From an uncultured Clostridia bacterium (GTDB taxonomy: Bacteria; Bacillota; Clostridia; Christensenellales; Borkfalkiaceae), in NCBI GenBank assembly GCA_934796775.1, contig CAKVPH010000002.1, positions 62,001-126,000 on the forward strand: a stretch of 64,000 bases of DNA, written 5' to 3'. The position numbers and the translations under genes were made by a program. Position 1 is the first letter of the stretch, and every line of letters starts with the position of its first letter. The notes below the pieces were generated by a model, which was not told the DNA's origin, made no database searches, and worked only from the letters and a program-made list of their open reading frames with translations. Positions 1 to 8,895 of the stretch are shown piece by piece.

Positions 1-1236
1 GCGGGCATCAATATGATGTTCTATTCGCCCGACCGTTGGTCTACCGGAGCAGCAAATACTCCTATTAAAAAAGCACTCGAACTATGCGAGCAATATAACA
101 TAGGATATTACATTGATACTTACTGGGTAATGGGGCAACTCGGCACGCATACCGAAGATTATCCTATAGACCAGATGGAAATGGCAACCGATGCAGGCAA
201 ACGTAAATTTGAAGCTTTAATTAACGAAATCACAAACAACGGCAACAGAAAATGCGTGCTTGGTATTTTAGGAACAGACGAACCTTTTACCGATCAACTT
301 CCTAATCTCGGCGTTCTGCACGATACGTTTTATTCACTTTCCAACACTCAGGGAATGGACGTTTATATCAACTCCGTCGGTTACTGGGCTGGCGAAAAAA
401 CATTCTGGGGATATTCCGATCCTATAGCGTTTGATGATTATATAGACAGATATTTTAATACCGTAAAGCCAAGAATGCTTTCGGTGACGCAATATCCTTA
501 TACTTCGGCAAACACTCCCGAAACCACTATTACCGCACTTATGAACGACAGGCTTTCCGTTTACAGAAAGTATGCAAATAAATATAAAGTACCGTTCTGG
601 AGAATGTTGCAGGCAGGCGGACAGTGGAATGATACTGTCGAATGGATTCCTTCGGTCGATCCGTACCCAAGCGAAGGAGAACTTTTATACGACGTAAACA
701 CCGCGCTTGCATACGGAGCAAAAGCAATTCAGTATTTCCCGCTCGTTCAGCCGTTTTACTTTTCTTATCAGGAAGGCGGCACTTACGATTTTAACCGTTG
801 CGGTTTAATAGGCGCAGACGGCAATTTAACTCAGTGGTATTACTACGCTAAGCGCGCGAACACTCAGGTTCAGGCTGTAGACGAATATCTTATGAACGCC
901 GTAAACGAAGGCGTTATAGTCCACGGAGCAGACGCATACACCGCTATCGTAGATAAAGGTCAGCCGGGCGAAGAGATTATCGAAAGCGGAAAGTTTGAAC
1001 AGCTTACAAAAATCACAGGTGACGACTGCATTGCAGGGTGCTTTAATTATAAGGGTAAAACCGCGCTTTATGTTGTAAACTATAACAGAAAGCAAAAAGC
1101 AAACGTAGCTCTTTCATTCGATAAAGACGATTACAGATACACTGTTATTCAAAGAGGCGTAACGGCTGACGTTGTCGGCGGGAGAATCCCGTTGACGCTC
1201 GACGCAGGCGAAGGCGCATTGATAGTACTTGCATAA
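1..1236 (+). CDS. DEP-motif TIM-barrel-like putative glycosidase, 5' partial
   Basis: The frame is open from the first base, so the true start lies upstream; 411 residues are visible. I cannot assign a family. It looks like a (beta/alpha)8-type glycosidase with a small C-terminal beta domain. ILGTDEP (DEP at 277-285) resembles the N-E-P acid/base motif of clan GH-A enzymes, and GAKAIQYF resembles the GAKGI-x-x-F stretch of three paralogues in this window (19099-20517, 47007-48407, 54234-55472). The C-terminus ends AGEGALIVLA, close to AGEGAFIIPA and SGEGCFIIPV in paralogues. Eight bases separate it from the next gene, so the two are probably cotranscribed. The missing N-terminus means location (secreted, lipoprotein or cytoplasmic) cannot be judged. 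Glycosidase activity is inferred. Confidence 0.7.
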   Translation, partial: AGINMMFYSPDRWSTGAANTPIKKALELCEQYNIGYYIDTYWVMGQLGTHTEDYPIDQMEMATDAGKRKFEALINEITNNGNRKCVLGILGTDEPFTDQLPNLGVLHDTFYSLSNTQGMDVYINSVGYWAGEKTFWGYSDPIAFDDYIDRYFNTVKPRMLSVTQYPYTSANTPETTITALMNDRLSVYRKYANKYKVPFWRMLQAGGQWNDTVEWIPSVDPYPSEGELLYDVNTALAYGAKAIQYFPLVQPFYFSYQEGGTYDFNRCGLIGADGNLTQWYYYAKRANTQVQAVDEYLMNAVNEGVIVHGADAYTAIVDKGQPGEEIIESGKFEQLTKITGDDCIAGCFNYKGKTALYVVNYNRKQKANVALSFDKDDYRYTVIQRGVTADVVGGRIPLTLDAGEGALIVLA

Positions 1237-1244
1237 ATTATACA

Positions 1245-3095
1245 ATGGAATTTAAAACAAGAAGTATAGTAATAAATTCGGCGGCAGACGCATGCGTGCG
1301 CTATGCCGCCGACAAATTATCAGAATACGCATTTAAAATAAGCGGCGAAAAATTAACCGTAACTTATAGTTTTAACAATGAACCTTGTTTTTTGCTCGGT
1401 AAAACTAAGGCTGTTTCAGATTTTGAATACGAAGAATTTACAAAAAAAATAACGGGCGACGGTTACGGAATATTTGCTTATAACGGTTCTGTCGTTATTG
1501 CCGCAAAAACCTCGCGCGGGATAATGTACGGCGTTTACGGATACATAGAAAAATTTCTCGGCGCAAGATTTTTAACCGCCGAAGCGGAATATCTTCCTGC
1601 CGGCAAGCTTGTTCTGCCCGAAAAAGACTATGTTTCTAATCCTGATTTTGCAATGCGCACCTATCTTGTGGGCGACACTTTTCAGGAACACGCCGATTAC
1701 GACCATATCGCAAGAACGGGCATAGTAGACGTGTTCACTCATGTAGACGAAGCGCATGGCGGAAAGGTAAAAGTTTACGGCAGAAACAGCAATCATAATT
1801 TTCATTACTACGTTCCGTTTGAAGTTTACGGTAACGAGCATCCCGAATTTTACAGGTTTTTCTATGTAAATGCTAAAATTACGCCGACTATAGATTTAAC
1901 TAACGGCATAACGGATGACGGACGACTTGATATGAGTATGGACGTCAGCGTTGCTAAAATAGTAATAGAAGAGATGAAAAAGGATCTTGAAAAGTTCCCC
2001 GAAGCCGAAGTGTTTTGCTTTACGCAGGAAGACGGCGATTATTACTACGACAGCGACAGAAACCGAGAACTTGAAAAAAAGTACAAACGAAGCGGCATAC
2101 TTATAAGGTTTTGCAACGTTATCGTGCGTGAGCTTAACGCATATTTAAAAAGAACAGGTTCAAAGCGCACTATAAAAATTATGACGTTTGCCTATCATTA
2201 CGGTAAAGAAGCTCCCGTAAAAAATGAAAACGGCGTATTCGTTCCTATAGACGATACCGTAAAAGCCGACGAAAACATAATTATTCAGCTCGCTCTTTTC
2301 AGAAACGGCTATTACGGATATTTCGACGATAAGCAATATCCGCTCATAAAACAGGCATTTTCCGAATGGCGTTCTATAGCAAAAGATTTTTGGTTTTGGG
2401 GATACGACACTAACTTTCATCGTTATCTTGCGTATTACGATTCCGTTCGCAATATTTCTGCCGACGTTCGCGGATTTAAAGAACGAGGCATTACATATCT
2501 TTGCATAAACGGAACTTACGAAACCAAAAGGATATGGCAGAACAATATTCGCGCATACATTTATCGTAAATGCATGTGGGATGTTTCGCTTGACTGCAAT
2601 GAGCTTTTAACCGAATATTTAAATCTTTATTACAAAGTTGCAAGTCCTGCCGTAAAAAACGTTATGGATATGTTTCACTCTCATTACGAAGAGCTTGAAA
2701 AAGAAGGCACTGCGGTAACCTGCGAAACAAGCGGCACTAACGAAAAGGCAGAGCAAAATCCCGTATCGATGCTTTTAAAAATGCTTGACGTAATAAGCTC
2801 AGGTGAAAAAGCAGTAAAAAAAGCGGGTTACGATAAGGATGAAGAAACAGAGCTTTTGCGAAGATTATACGAAGTAAAAGCCACTCCGCTTTCACTCATT
2901 TACGATAACTATTATTTTTATTATCCGAACGCGACAGATAAAGAGTATCAAACGGCAAGAAAAGCTTTTTTCGATATCGCGGCTGCGGCAGGAATAGATT
3001 ACTTTGCCGAAAGCTGGAGCATAGAACAATATGCCGGCGAACCGGGCGCATCCGAAAAGCAGATTGAAAAATATAATAAAGTCAAATTTATATAA
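1245..3095 (+). CDS. DUF4838-type protein, GH20/GH67-like architecture
   Basis: 616 residues without a signal peptide, so probably cytoplasmic. Residues about 1-130 have the alternating pattern of the N-terminal domain that precedes the barrel in GH20 and GH67 enzymes (KTSRGIMYGVYGYIEKFLGA is a typical end of that domain). The middle part contains VFCFTQEDGDYYYDSD, matching the position of the S-x-N-D-G-like stretch of DUF4838 proteins. The C-terminal third is helical with conserved Trp and Tyr residues (WFWGYDTNFHRYL). DUF4838 proteins are widespread in glycan loci, but no substrate is established that I can name. It follows the DEP-motif gene by 8 bp and has no clear Shine-Dalgarno sequence, which fits translational coupling. 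Family assignment is by recalled pattern, not by a search. Confidence 0.7.
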   Translation: MEFKTRSIVINSAADACVRYAADKLSEYAFKISGEKLTVTYSFNNEPCFLLGKTKAVSDFEYEEFTKKITGDGYGIFAYNGSVVIAAKTSRGIMYGVYGYIEKFLGARFLTAEAEYLPAGKLVLPEKDYVSNPDFAMRTYLVGDTFQEHADYDHIARTGIVDVFTHVDEAHGGKVKVYGRNSNHNFHYYVPFEVYGNEHPEFYRFFYVNAKITPTIDLTNGITDDGRLDMSMDVSVAKIVIEEMKKDLEKFPEAEVFCFTQEDGDYYYDSDRNRELEKKYKRSGILIRFCNVIVRELNAYLKRTGSKRTIKIMTFAYHYGKEAPVKNENGVFVPIDDTVKADENIIIQLALFRNGYYGYFDDKQYPLIKQAFSEWRSIAKDFWFWGYDTNFHRYLAYYDSVRNISADVRGFKERGITYLCINGTYETKRIWQNNIRAYIYRKCMWDVSLDCNELLTEYLNLYYKVASPAVKNVMDMFHSHYEELEKEGTAVTCETSGTNEKAEQNPVSMLLKMLDVISSGEKAVKKAGYDKDEETELLRRLYEVKATPLSLIYDNYYFYYPNATDKEYQTARKAFFDIAAAAGIDYFAESWSIEQYAGEPGASEKQIEKYNKVKFI

Positions 3096-3158
3096 AATTA
3101 TAAAAAGCTTTTAATTTTTGTGATATATTTTCTGTTTAAAGTTATTTTATTTTGTTGC

Positions 3159-3187
3159 TTGACATTTTCATTTTGTTTGTTTATAAT
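3159..3187 (+). promoter_or_regulatory. Sigma-70 promoter of lacI-type gene
   Basis: TTGACA (3159-3164), 17-base spacer, TATAAT (3182-3187): a perfect consensus pair. The predicted transcript starts near 3194, a short distance before the AGGAGAG ribosome binding site of the LacI-family gene. Confidence 0.85.
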
Positions 3188-3210
3188 TATGGTAAACAGG
3201 AGAGAAAATT

Positions 3211-4248
3211 ATGGCGGCTACAATAAAAACAATAGCTAAAGAGACGGGTTTGTCTTTGACTACGGTTTCAAAATATTTAAACGGCGGAACGGTTCTGGCT
3301 GAAAATAAAGCACTTATAGACGCTTCTATAAAAAGGAACGGTTACCACATAAACTATATAGCCAAAAATTTAAAAACAGGGCATACAAACACGGTAGGCG
3401 TTGTTTTGCCTTCGTTCCAGGACGTTTTCCATACAGGGCTGTTTCATTATGTAGAATATTACCTTAGGGAAAAAGGCTATTCGGTGCAGATTGTCGGATC
3501 GGGCGGTACGCTCGAAAACGAAAAGAAGTCGATTATGACCTTAATAAATCGTCAGGTTGACGCTATATTTTTATTACCTATTCACGGCGCAGACGAAAAC
3601 GCAAGATATGTTTTGCAAAACAACGTGCCGTTAATTGTAGGCGATCAATATCTTGAAGGCGTCAACGCCGATTTTGTTTTATTCGATAACTATAACGCAA
3701 GTAAAACCGCCGTTCAGAAGTTGATTGACGCAGGGCATAAAAAAATAGCTTTTATCGGTACGGATATAAAGTATTATACGGCAAACGAACGGCACAGGGG
3801 ATATCGCGAAACTCTTATTGAAAACGGAATTCCCATTAAAGAAGAATATGAAGTTCTGTGTTCTGATTTTAATATAGAAATGGCTAAAGAAGGGATGCGT
3901 AAAATTCTTAATTTACCAAAACCGCCTACTGCGATTTTTGCCACTAATCTTTATATGACGATAGGTATGATCTCGGTGTTGAACGAGAGAAATATGAAAC
4001 TCGGGCAGGATATTTCGGCTATAGGGTACGACAGTATTTTTATTTCCGATATCGTACAACCAAAACTGACTTTAATAGAACAACCGCTTGATAAAGCAGG
4101 AAAACTTATTGCCGACGTAATTGTTGGACGTATGAAACAAAAAGACGAAAAACAGGAATTAAAAATATATGAAATTCCAACCACTTTAATTGAAGGCGAT
4201 TCGGTGAAAAATATAAATAATACAGTTATGGATGTTAATAGTAAATAA
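3211..4248 (+). CDS. LacI-family transcriptional regulator
   Basis: 345 residues, the usual length of the family. Residues 5-24 form the N-terminal helix-turn-helix (IKTIAKETGLSLTTVSKYLN), followed by the hinge helix region (YIAKNLKTGHTNTVGVVLPS) and a periplasmic-binding-protein-like sugar domain ending in the usual IGYDSIFISDIVQPKLTLI and EQPLDKAGKLIADVI segments. AGGAGAG lies 6 bases before the ATG. It has its own consensus promoter. Two LacI-type palindromes lie within 200 bp downstream of its stop codon, at the promoter of the next operon, so it most likely represses the 4460-12746 transporter operon and responds to a sugar from that pathway. The inducer is unknown. Confidence 0.95.
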   Translation: MAATIKTIAKETGLSLTTVSKYLNGGTVLAENKALIDASIKRNGYHINYIAKNLKTGHTNTVGVVLPSFQDVFHTGLFHYVEYYLREKGYSVQIVGSGGTLENEKKSIMTLINRQVDAIFLLPIHGADENARYVLQNNVPLIVGDQYLEGVNADFVLFDNYNASKTAVQKLIDAGHKKIAFIGTDIKYYTANERHRGYRETLIENGIPIKEEYEVLCSDFNIEMAKEGMRKILNLPKPPTAIFATNLYMTIGMISVLNERNMKLGQDISAIGYDSIFISDIVQPKLTLIEQPLDKAGKLIADVIVGRMKQKDEKQELKIYEIPTTLIEGDSVKNINNTVMDVNSK

Positions 4249-4319
4249 TAATAGCGATTAACTATTTGGTTTTGTGTAAAAAATTTTAAAATTTACCGGA
4301 AAAATTTTTAAAAAAACTA

Positions 4320-4347
4320 TTGACAAACAAAAAAATTGTGCTATAAT
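4320..4347 (+). promoter_or_regulatory. Promoter of the first glycan transporter operon
   Basis: TTGACA (4320-4325), 16-base spacer, TATAAT (4342-4347). The predicted start falls near 4354-4356, inside the first operator dyad, which is the classical arrangement for LacI-type repression. Confidence 0.85.
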
Positions 4348-4348
4348 G

Positions 4349-4378
4349 TAAGCAGGGTGTAACGTTACGCTCTGCTTA
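4349..4378 (+). promoter_or_regulatory. LacI-type operator O1 (30-bp imperfect dyad)
   Basis: Core GTAACGTTAC at 4359-4368, with outer arms TAAGCAG (4349-4355) and CTGCTTA (4372-4378) symmetric about the same centre (4363.5). It overlaps the predicted transcription start. The CG at the centre of an even palindrome is typical of LacI/CcpA-class operators. Binding by the adjacent regulator is inferred from position. Confidence 0.8.
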
Positions 4379-4422
4379 TTTTTTTAGCTACGGTTAGTCT
4401 CCGTATATATTTTTTTTGAACA

Positions 4423-4440
4423 GAGCGTAACGTTACGCTC
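4423..4440 (+). promoter_or_regulatory. LacI-type operator O2 (perfect 18-bp palindrome)
   Basis: GAGCGTAACGTTACGCTC is a perfect palindrome and shares the GTAACGTTAC core of O1. The centres are 68 bp apart, between six and seven helical turns, so loop formation by a tetrameric or paired regulator is possible. It sits just before the ribosome binding site of the 4460 gene. Confidence 0.85.
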
Positions 4441-4459
4441 CGTATGCTGGAGGAGGATT

Positions 4460-7021
4460 ATGAGAAAGATTTTTTCATTGATAGTTACCTATATGTTAGC
4501 ATTTGTATGTGTTACGGCTGCATGTGTAAAAAAAGATTCAGATAGCAGCAGTAGCACTATACCGGATGACGGTAACAACACTACAGTTGATGTTGAGAGC
4601 GAAGAAATGGAACAAAACTATGTTTATATGTGGAATCAAAGCGGTGTAGGCGGCGCGGATAAGATTTTAAAAATTCAATCCGAAAACTATGCGCTTACAA
4701 GCGACGCCAAAAACGGCGCAATTACTTCGATCGGCGCATATTTTTCAAGTGAAAAACAATATGCCAGAGCGGATTTTTCAAAGTTATTGCGCTTAACGGC
4801 AATGGAATATTTTGTTGAAGCCGATAACAACGAATTAAAGTTTAATCGTCATCAAGGCTATCACCGAGTAATCGAAAGCGGCAGATATTTACAAAGAGCA
4901 GATTATAATCAGCTTGTTTGCAGTGATTCGCGCTTAACGGGGCGCATGGAACTTGCCGCAACTCCGTCATATGTCGCGCTTAATTATGAAATCTATAACG
5001 GACTTAGCGAAAGAAAGAACTTTTCATTGCGTTTTAGTATGCAGTTTGAAAACGAAATGAGTGTAACGTATTTTTCCCGCGGCATTACGCTTCGCAGTGC
5101 AGACGGACAGGGCATTACGGTTTTGCGTGCGCTTAACGATGAAAATACAAAAATAACTTTTGAATCCGGATGCTTGCAGGTTTCATCTGAAAATAACGAA
5201 ATTATTTCCGGTGAATTCGGCGGTTTCGGCGTGATAATCATTCCGTCGGCAAATGCAACGCAGGACGATGCAAAAATACTTGAAAATATAGAAAATTGCG
5301 AGATAATTGCTGAAGAAATAAACGGAGATGCCGTTATTTTGGTAGAATATGATGCTCGTCGCGGAATATATAAGCTTAATATATCAGACGTGAACGGGGC
5401 TCAACAAAGTACGGTTGTCGGACGAAATACATATGATCGCGTAAAGTTCACAATAAAAAATAACGGTAACGACAGTGTAAAAGTACCTTTGTCTTTCCAA
5501 AAAACCAACAAAATCAGCATTACGGGAATTTCGCCTATGATACGCGATGCCGAAACCTTAGAGCCTTCCGGAATTCAGGTTCAGATAAGCAAAAACTGGC
5601 ATTCAAATTCAGCTCTTATCGGTGCGCAAGCTCTTTATCAAGGTCAATGGTACCATGGAATAGCTTGCATTGATGTGGAAAAGAACGATTCTTCTACATA
5701 TGAGTACACATGCGCATACGGCGAATGGGGCGGCGTATATGCGGCTGCACATGCGCAGTTATGTCTTATAGGCTGGGGCGGCTCAAATAACTTGCTTTGG
5801 GAAGAATCTTCTATGGGCAGCTGGGGCGAAAGCGTAACTTACGATCCCGATATGGGGTTGGGGAGATCCATGATTGACGACGTCCGCCCGTTTTTAATAA
5901 CAAGCAGCCATTTTAATAGTCAACGCTTTAACTGGACGGGAAATGTCGGCGGCGCGAACTTTTTAGATTATTATCCTACCGCAAAACAGAGTAGAATAGT
6001 TGATTTAATACCTACTTATCGCACGCAAGCGCCGTGCCTTACCGATGTAAATTATAACGGCATTACTCAGGACGGGGCAATAAAAGCCGATATAACGATT
6101 AACATGGGCAGAACTGACGACGTTGTTCGCACATATTACAAAATAAAATATACATTCTTAAAGGATACCGAACCGGAAAGACTTTCGTTTTTTAAATTAT
6201 GTGCCGATAGCTATGCCGATAACAATTTCCGCAAATACGCTTTGGGCGACGCTTCCGGCGCAACGCAAAAAGACGTTGACGTTACCAACGTTTCGCTTGG
6301 TTATAACGGGGACACGGTTGACGTAAAAGGCTCGGATTTCTGGTTTAAGCTATATGATTCTTCAAATGCAGCCGAAGAAAACGGAGACGTTTCGTTTATA
6401 GTAAGGGAATATGTCGCAAACATTAACGGCAAAAATTATGATAAACCTTCTTATCGTATTTTCGGTACGCAGGACAGAGTTTTGCAACCTTCATGCGAGC
6501 TGACGTTGCCGAGCGGAATAACAAAGGTATCTGCAGGCAGCGTTGTAGAAATGAAAGTGGAGTTTCTCGTATTGCCTTCTAATGAAGCAGAATATTACGG
6601 ACAAAGCGATTATCTTTTAGCCGGAAAATTATTCGGTATGTATAACTCTACGTATGAACAGGTTCTCGGCGGGAAAACAGTCGCGTCCGTCACTGTCGGA
6701 AAATTGCAAGGTTTATATCCCTTAACAATTCGCGGTGAAGAGGGCGAAGTTGCAGCGCAATTCGGTATTACAGGCGGCTTGGGATATGTACCTGTAAGGA
6801 TAAACAATATTTCAGGCTATTCCGGTTTAAGGCTTCAAAAGAAAGTAAACGGGAAATGGGTTGATATCGTGCAGTCGGGTTCAGTCAACAACAAAAATGA
6901 TTTCTGGCAGGTAAAATACGATAAAGCAAGCAAAACATATGAATTTGTGTTTAACGTAAAAAATACCGAGGGGTTAAATTACGGAGGCGAAAACGAATAT
7001 CGTTTAGTGAAAACAAGATGA
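4460..7021 (+). CDS. Large exported lipoprotein of unknown function
   Basis: 853 residues. A lipoprotein signal peptide ends in the lipobox VTAAC (Cys22) and is followed by a Ser/Asp-rich linker. GGAGGAGG precedes the ATG. I recognise no named domain. The first 350 residues look like beta-sandwich, possibly mutarotase-like, sequence. The middle contains a striking aromatic and glycine-rich block around GEWGGVYAAAHAQL and SMGSWGESVTYDPD, and several paired aromatic residues that could form a carbohydrate site. The C-terminal 150 residues (GLYPLTIRGEEGEVAAQFGI onward) look like a separate beta domain. It is first in the LacI-controlled operon and overlaps the first permease by 4 bp, so it should act on the glycan that the importer takes up, as a binding protein or an uncharacterised enzyme. 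This is inference. Confidence 0.8.
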   Translation: MRKIFSLIVTYMLAFVCVTAACVKKDSDSSSSTIPDDGNNTTVDVESEEMEQNYVYMWNQSGVGGADKILKIQSENYALTSDAKNGAITSIGAYFSSEKQYARADFSKLLRLTAMEYFVEADNNELKFNRHQGYHRVIESGRYLQRADYNQLVCSDSRLTGRMELAATPSYVALNYEIYNGLSERKNFSLRFSMQFENEMSVTYFSRGITLRSADGQGITVLRALNDENTKITFESGCLQVSSENNEIISGEFGGFGVIIIPSANATQDDAKILENIENCEIIAEEINGDAVILVEYDARRGIYKLNISDVNGAQQSTVVGRNTYDRVKFTIKNNGNDSVKVPLSFQKTNKISITGISPMIRDAETLEPSGIQVQISKNWHSNSALIGAQALYQGQWYHGIACIDVEKNDSSTYEYTCAYGEWGGVYAAAHAQLCLIGWGGSNNLLWEESSMGSWGESVTYDPDMGLGRSMIDDVRPFLITSSHFNSQRFNWTGNVGGANFLDYYPTAKQSRIVDLIPTYRTQAPCLTDVNYNGITQDGAIKADITINMGRTDDVVRTYYKIKYTFLKDTEPERLSFFKLCADSYADNNFRKYALGDASGATQKDVDVTNVSLGYNGDTVDVKGSDFWFKLYDSSNAAEENGDVSFIVREYVANINGKNYDKPSYRIFGTQDRVLQPSCELTLPSGITKVSAGSVVEMKVEFLVLPSNEAEYYGQSDYLLAGKLFGMYNSTYEQVLGGKTVASVTVGKLQGLYPLTIRGEEGEVAAQFGITGGLGYVPVRINNISGYSGLRLQKKVNGKWVDIVQSGSVNNKNDFWQVKYDKASKTYEFVFNVKNTEGLNYGGENEYRLVKTR

Positions 7022-7980
7022 CGGAATTTAAAGCAAAAACTTCACGGGGTAAAGAGAAAGGATTTTTAAGTCGCTTTTCTGCATATGACAAAAAAAAGAG
7101 TGCGGAATTAATATTGATATGCCTGCCCGCTATTTTGAAAGTATTCATATTTTCATATATTCCCATGGTCGGCATTATTATGGCGTTTCAGAATTTTATT
7201 CCGAGAAAAGGGTTATTGCACAGCACCTGGATGGGCTTTTCAAACTTTGAGTATTTGCTTAAATCAAGTACGGTAACCCGCCTTATTACAAACGAAATAC
7301 TTCTTAATGTTCTTATTATTGTTTTCACAACAGCCGTTTCGTTGTTACTCGGATTATTTTTATTCGAAGTAGCTAGTAAATCGTTCGTAAAGATTGCGCA
7401 GATAGTGATTATTTTTCCGTATTTCGCATCATGGCCGCTTGTTGACGTTCTGTTATCGTCTTTTATCGGCACCGAAAACGGAATGCTCACCAAATGGATA
7501 GAAAAGACTTTTTCAACAAATACAGATATTTATTCGATGCCTCAGCTTTGGCGCGGAATAATAACTTTTGCCAACGTCTGGAAAACGGCAGGGCTTTCCG
7601 CCGTAGTGTATTATGCGGTGCTTTTAGGCGTGGATAAAGAGGTTTACGAAGCTGCCGGAATGGACGGAGCCGGACGTTTTCGTACAATGGTAAGTATTTC
7701 GTTGCCGTATTTAAAACAAATGGTCGTATTGAATACGATAATGTCATCTGCAAATATTTTGCGTATAGATTTCAATATGGTTTACTTTTTAACTGAAAAC
7801 AAAGCCGCGTTGTATCCTACTACCGACGTTATAGAAACCTATATGTTCAGAATTTTAAGAACTGAAGGCGATGTAAGCGTAACAGCCGCTACAGGGCTTG
7901 TTCAGGGCGTTATCGGGCTTATTCTTACGTTAATTTTAAATGCGCTCAGCAAAAAGACGCTTGGCGAATCGTTGTATTGA
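7018..7980 (+). CDS. Sugar ABC transporter permease, LplB/YtcP type
   Basis: 320 residues with about six membrane segments. The cytoplasmic EAA loop reads YEAAGMDGAGRFRTMVSISL, the usual docking site for an MsmX-type ATPase. The N-terminal part (ILICLPAILKVFIFSYIPMV and a following FGF/NFxR-like element, MAFQNFIPRKG) is typical of LplB proteins, whose partners are LipO-like binding proteins. Start and previous stop overlap as ATGA, indicating tight coupling. No ATPase gene exists in this cluster. Confidence 0.92.
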   Translation: MTEFKAKTSRGKEKGFLSRFSAYDKKKSAELILICLPAILKVFIFSYIPMVGIIMAFQNFIPRKGLLHSTWMGFSNFEYLLKSSTVTRLITNEILLNVLIIVFTTAVSLLLGLFLFEVASKSFVKIAQIVIIFPYFASWPLVDVLLSSFIGTENGMLTKWIEKTFSTNTDIYSMPQLWRGIITFANVWKTAGLSAVVYYAVLLGVDKEVYEAAGMDGAGRFRTMVSISLPYLKQMVVLNTIMSSANILRIDFNMVYFLTENKAALYPTTDVIETYMFRILRTEGDVSVTAATGLVQGVIGLILTLILNALSKKTLGESLY

Positions 7981-7987
7981 GGTGAGT

Positions 7988-8872
7988 ATGAAGAAGAAAT
8001 ACACTGTTGCCGAGGCAATTTTAATCGTGGGAGTGATAGTCGTATTTATGATTATGGTTATTATTCCCTTCGTCATGCTTATTTCCGGCAGTTTTTCAGA
8101 CAGCAAACTTATCGAAAAAGACGGTGTAGGGCTATTACCCAAAGGGTTTACGATAGACGCTTATCGTTTTGTATTCCGTTTTCCTACCGAAATTTTAGAA
8201 TCCTATCTGCTTTCTGTTTCGGTAACGTTTTTCGGTACGCTCCTGAATTTATTTTTGTGCTTACCGGTTGCATATGCTCTTTCTCGCAGAGGTTTTATAT
8301 TTAAAACGCCCGTAACCGTATTTTTTATTTTTACAATTATGTTTAACGGCGGCTTTGCGGCAAACTACATATGGCTTCGTAACTATCTTAATATGTTTGA
8401 TAGTTGGTGGGTTTTAATCGTACCGCCTGCCGGCATGGTTTCACACATAATACTTCTTCGCGTATTTTACTCCGCCGTGCCTGAAGCCATGTATGAATCC
8501 GCAAGTATTGACGGAGCAAAAGAGTTTCGCATATTTTTATCTGTCGCAACTCCGCTTATAATCACCGGCATTTCCACTGCGGCGTTTTACACGGTTCTAT
8601 TTTACTGGAACGATCCCTTTCAGGCAATGTTATATACCGATAATCTTATTCCCTTAGCGTTATATCTTACGCGTACTACTCAGTACATAGAGTTTTTAAA
8701 GTATGCTAAAGAAAGCGGCTTTGCGGGGGTAGATTTAGGCAATTCCGAAATACCTGAAAGGACTATGATATTTGCCATCGCTACGGTAACAACGGCTCCT
8801 ATGCTCTGTATTTTTGCCGTGTTTCAAAAGTATTTTGTCCGCGGACTGACGGCAGGGGCTGTAAAAGGATAA
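7988..8872 (+). CDS. Sugar ABC transporter permease, YtcP/MalG type
   Basis: 294 residues with about six membrane segments. EAA loop YESASIDGAKEFRIFLSVAT; the C-terminus FQKYFVRGLTAGAVKG is characteristic of this subfamily. A longer frame begins at 7940, but the ATG at 7988 has a GAGGTG site just upstream and gives a normal short cytoplasmic N-terminus, so I chose it. It pairs with the LplB-type permease 7 bp upstream. Confidence 0.92.
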   Translation: MKKKYTVAEAILIVGVIVVFMIMVIIPFVMLISGSFSDSKLIEKDGVGLLPKGFTIDAYRFVFRFPTEILESYLLSVSVTFFGTLLNLFLCLPVAYALSRRGFIFKTPVTVFFIFTIMFNGGFAANYIWLRNYLNMFDSWWVLIVPPAGMVSHIILLRVFYSAVPEAMYESASIDGAKEFRIFLSVATPLIITGISTAAFYTVLFYWNDPFQAMLYTDNLIPLALYLTRTTQYIEFLKYAKESGFAGVDLGNSEIPERTMIFAIATVTTAPMLCIFAVFQKYFVRGLTAGAVKG

Positions 8873-8895
8873 TTTTATATTAAATGGAGGATATA

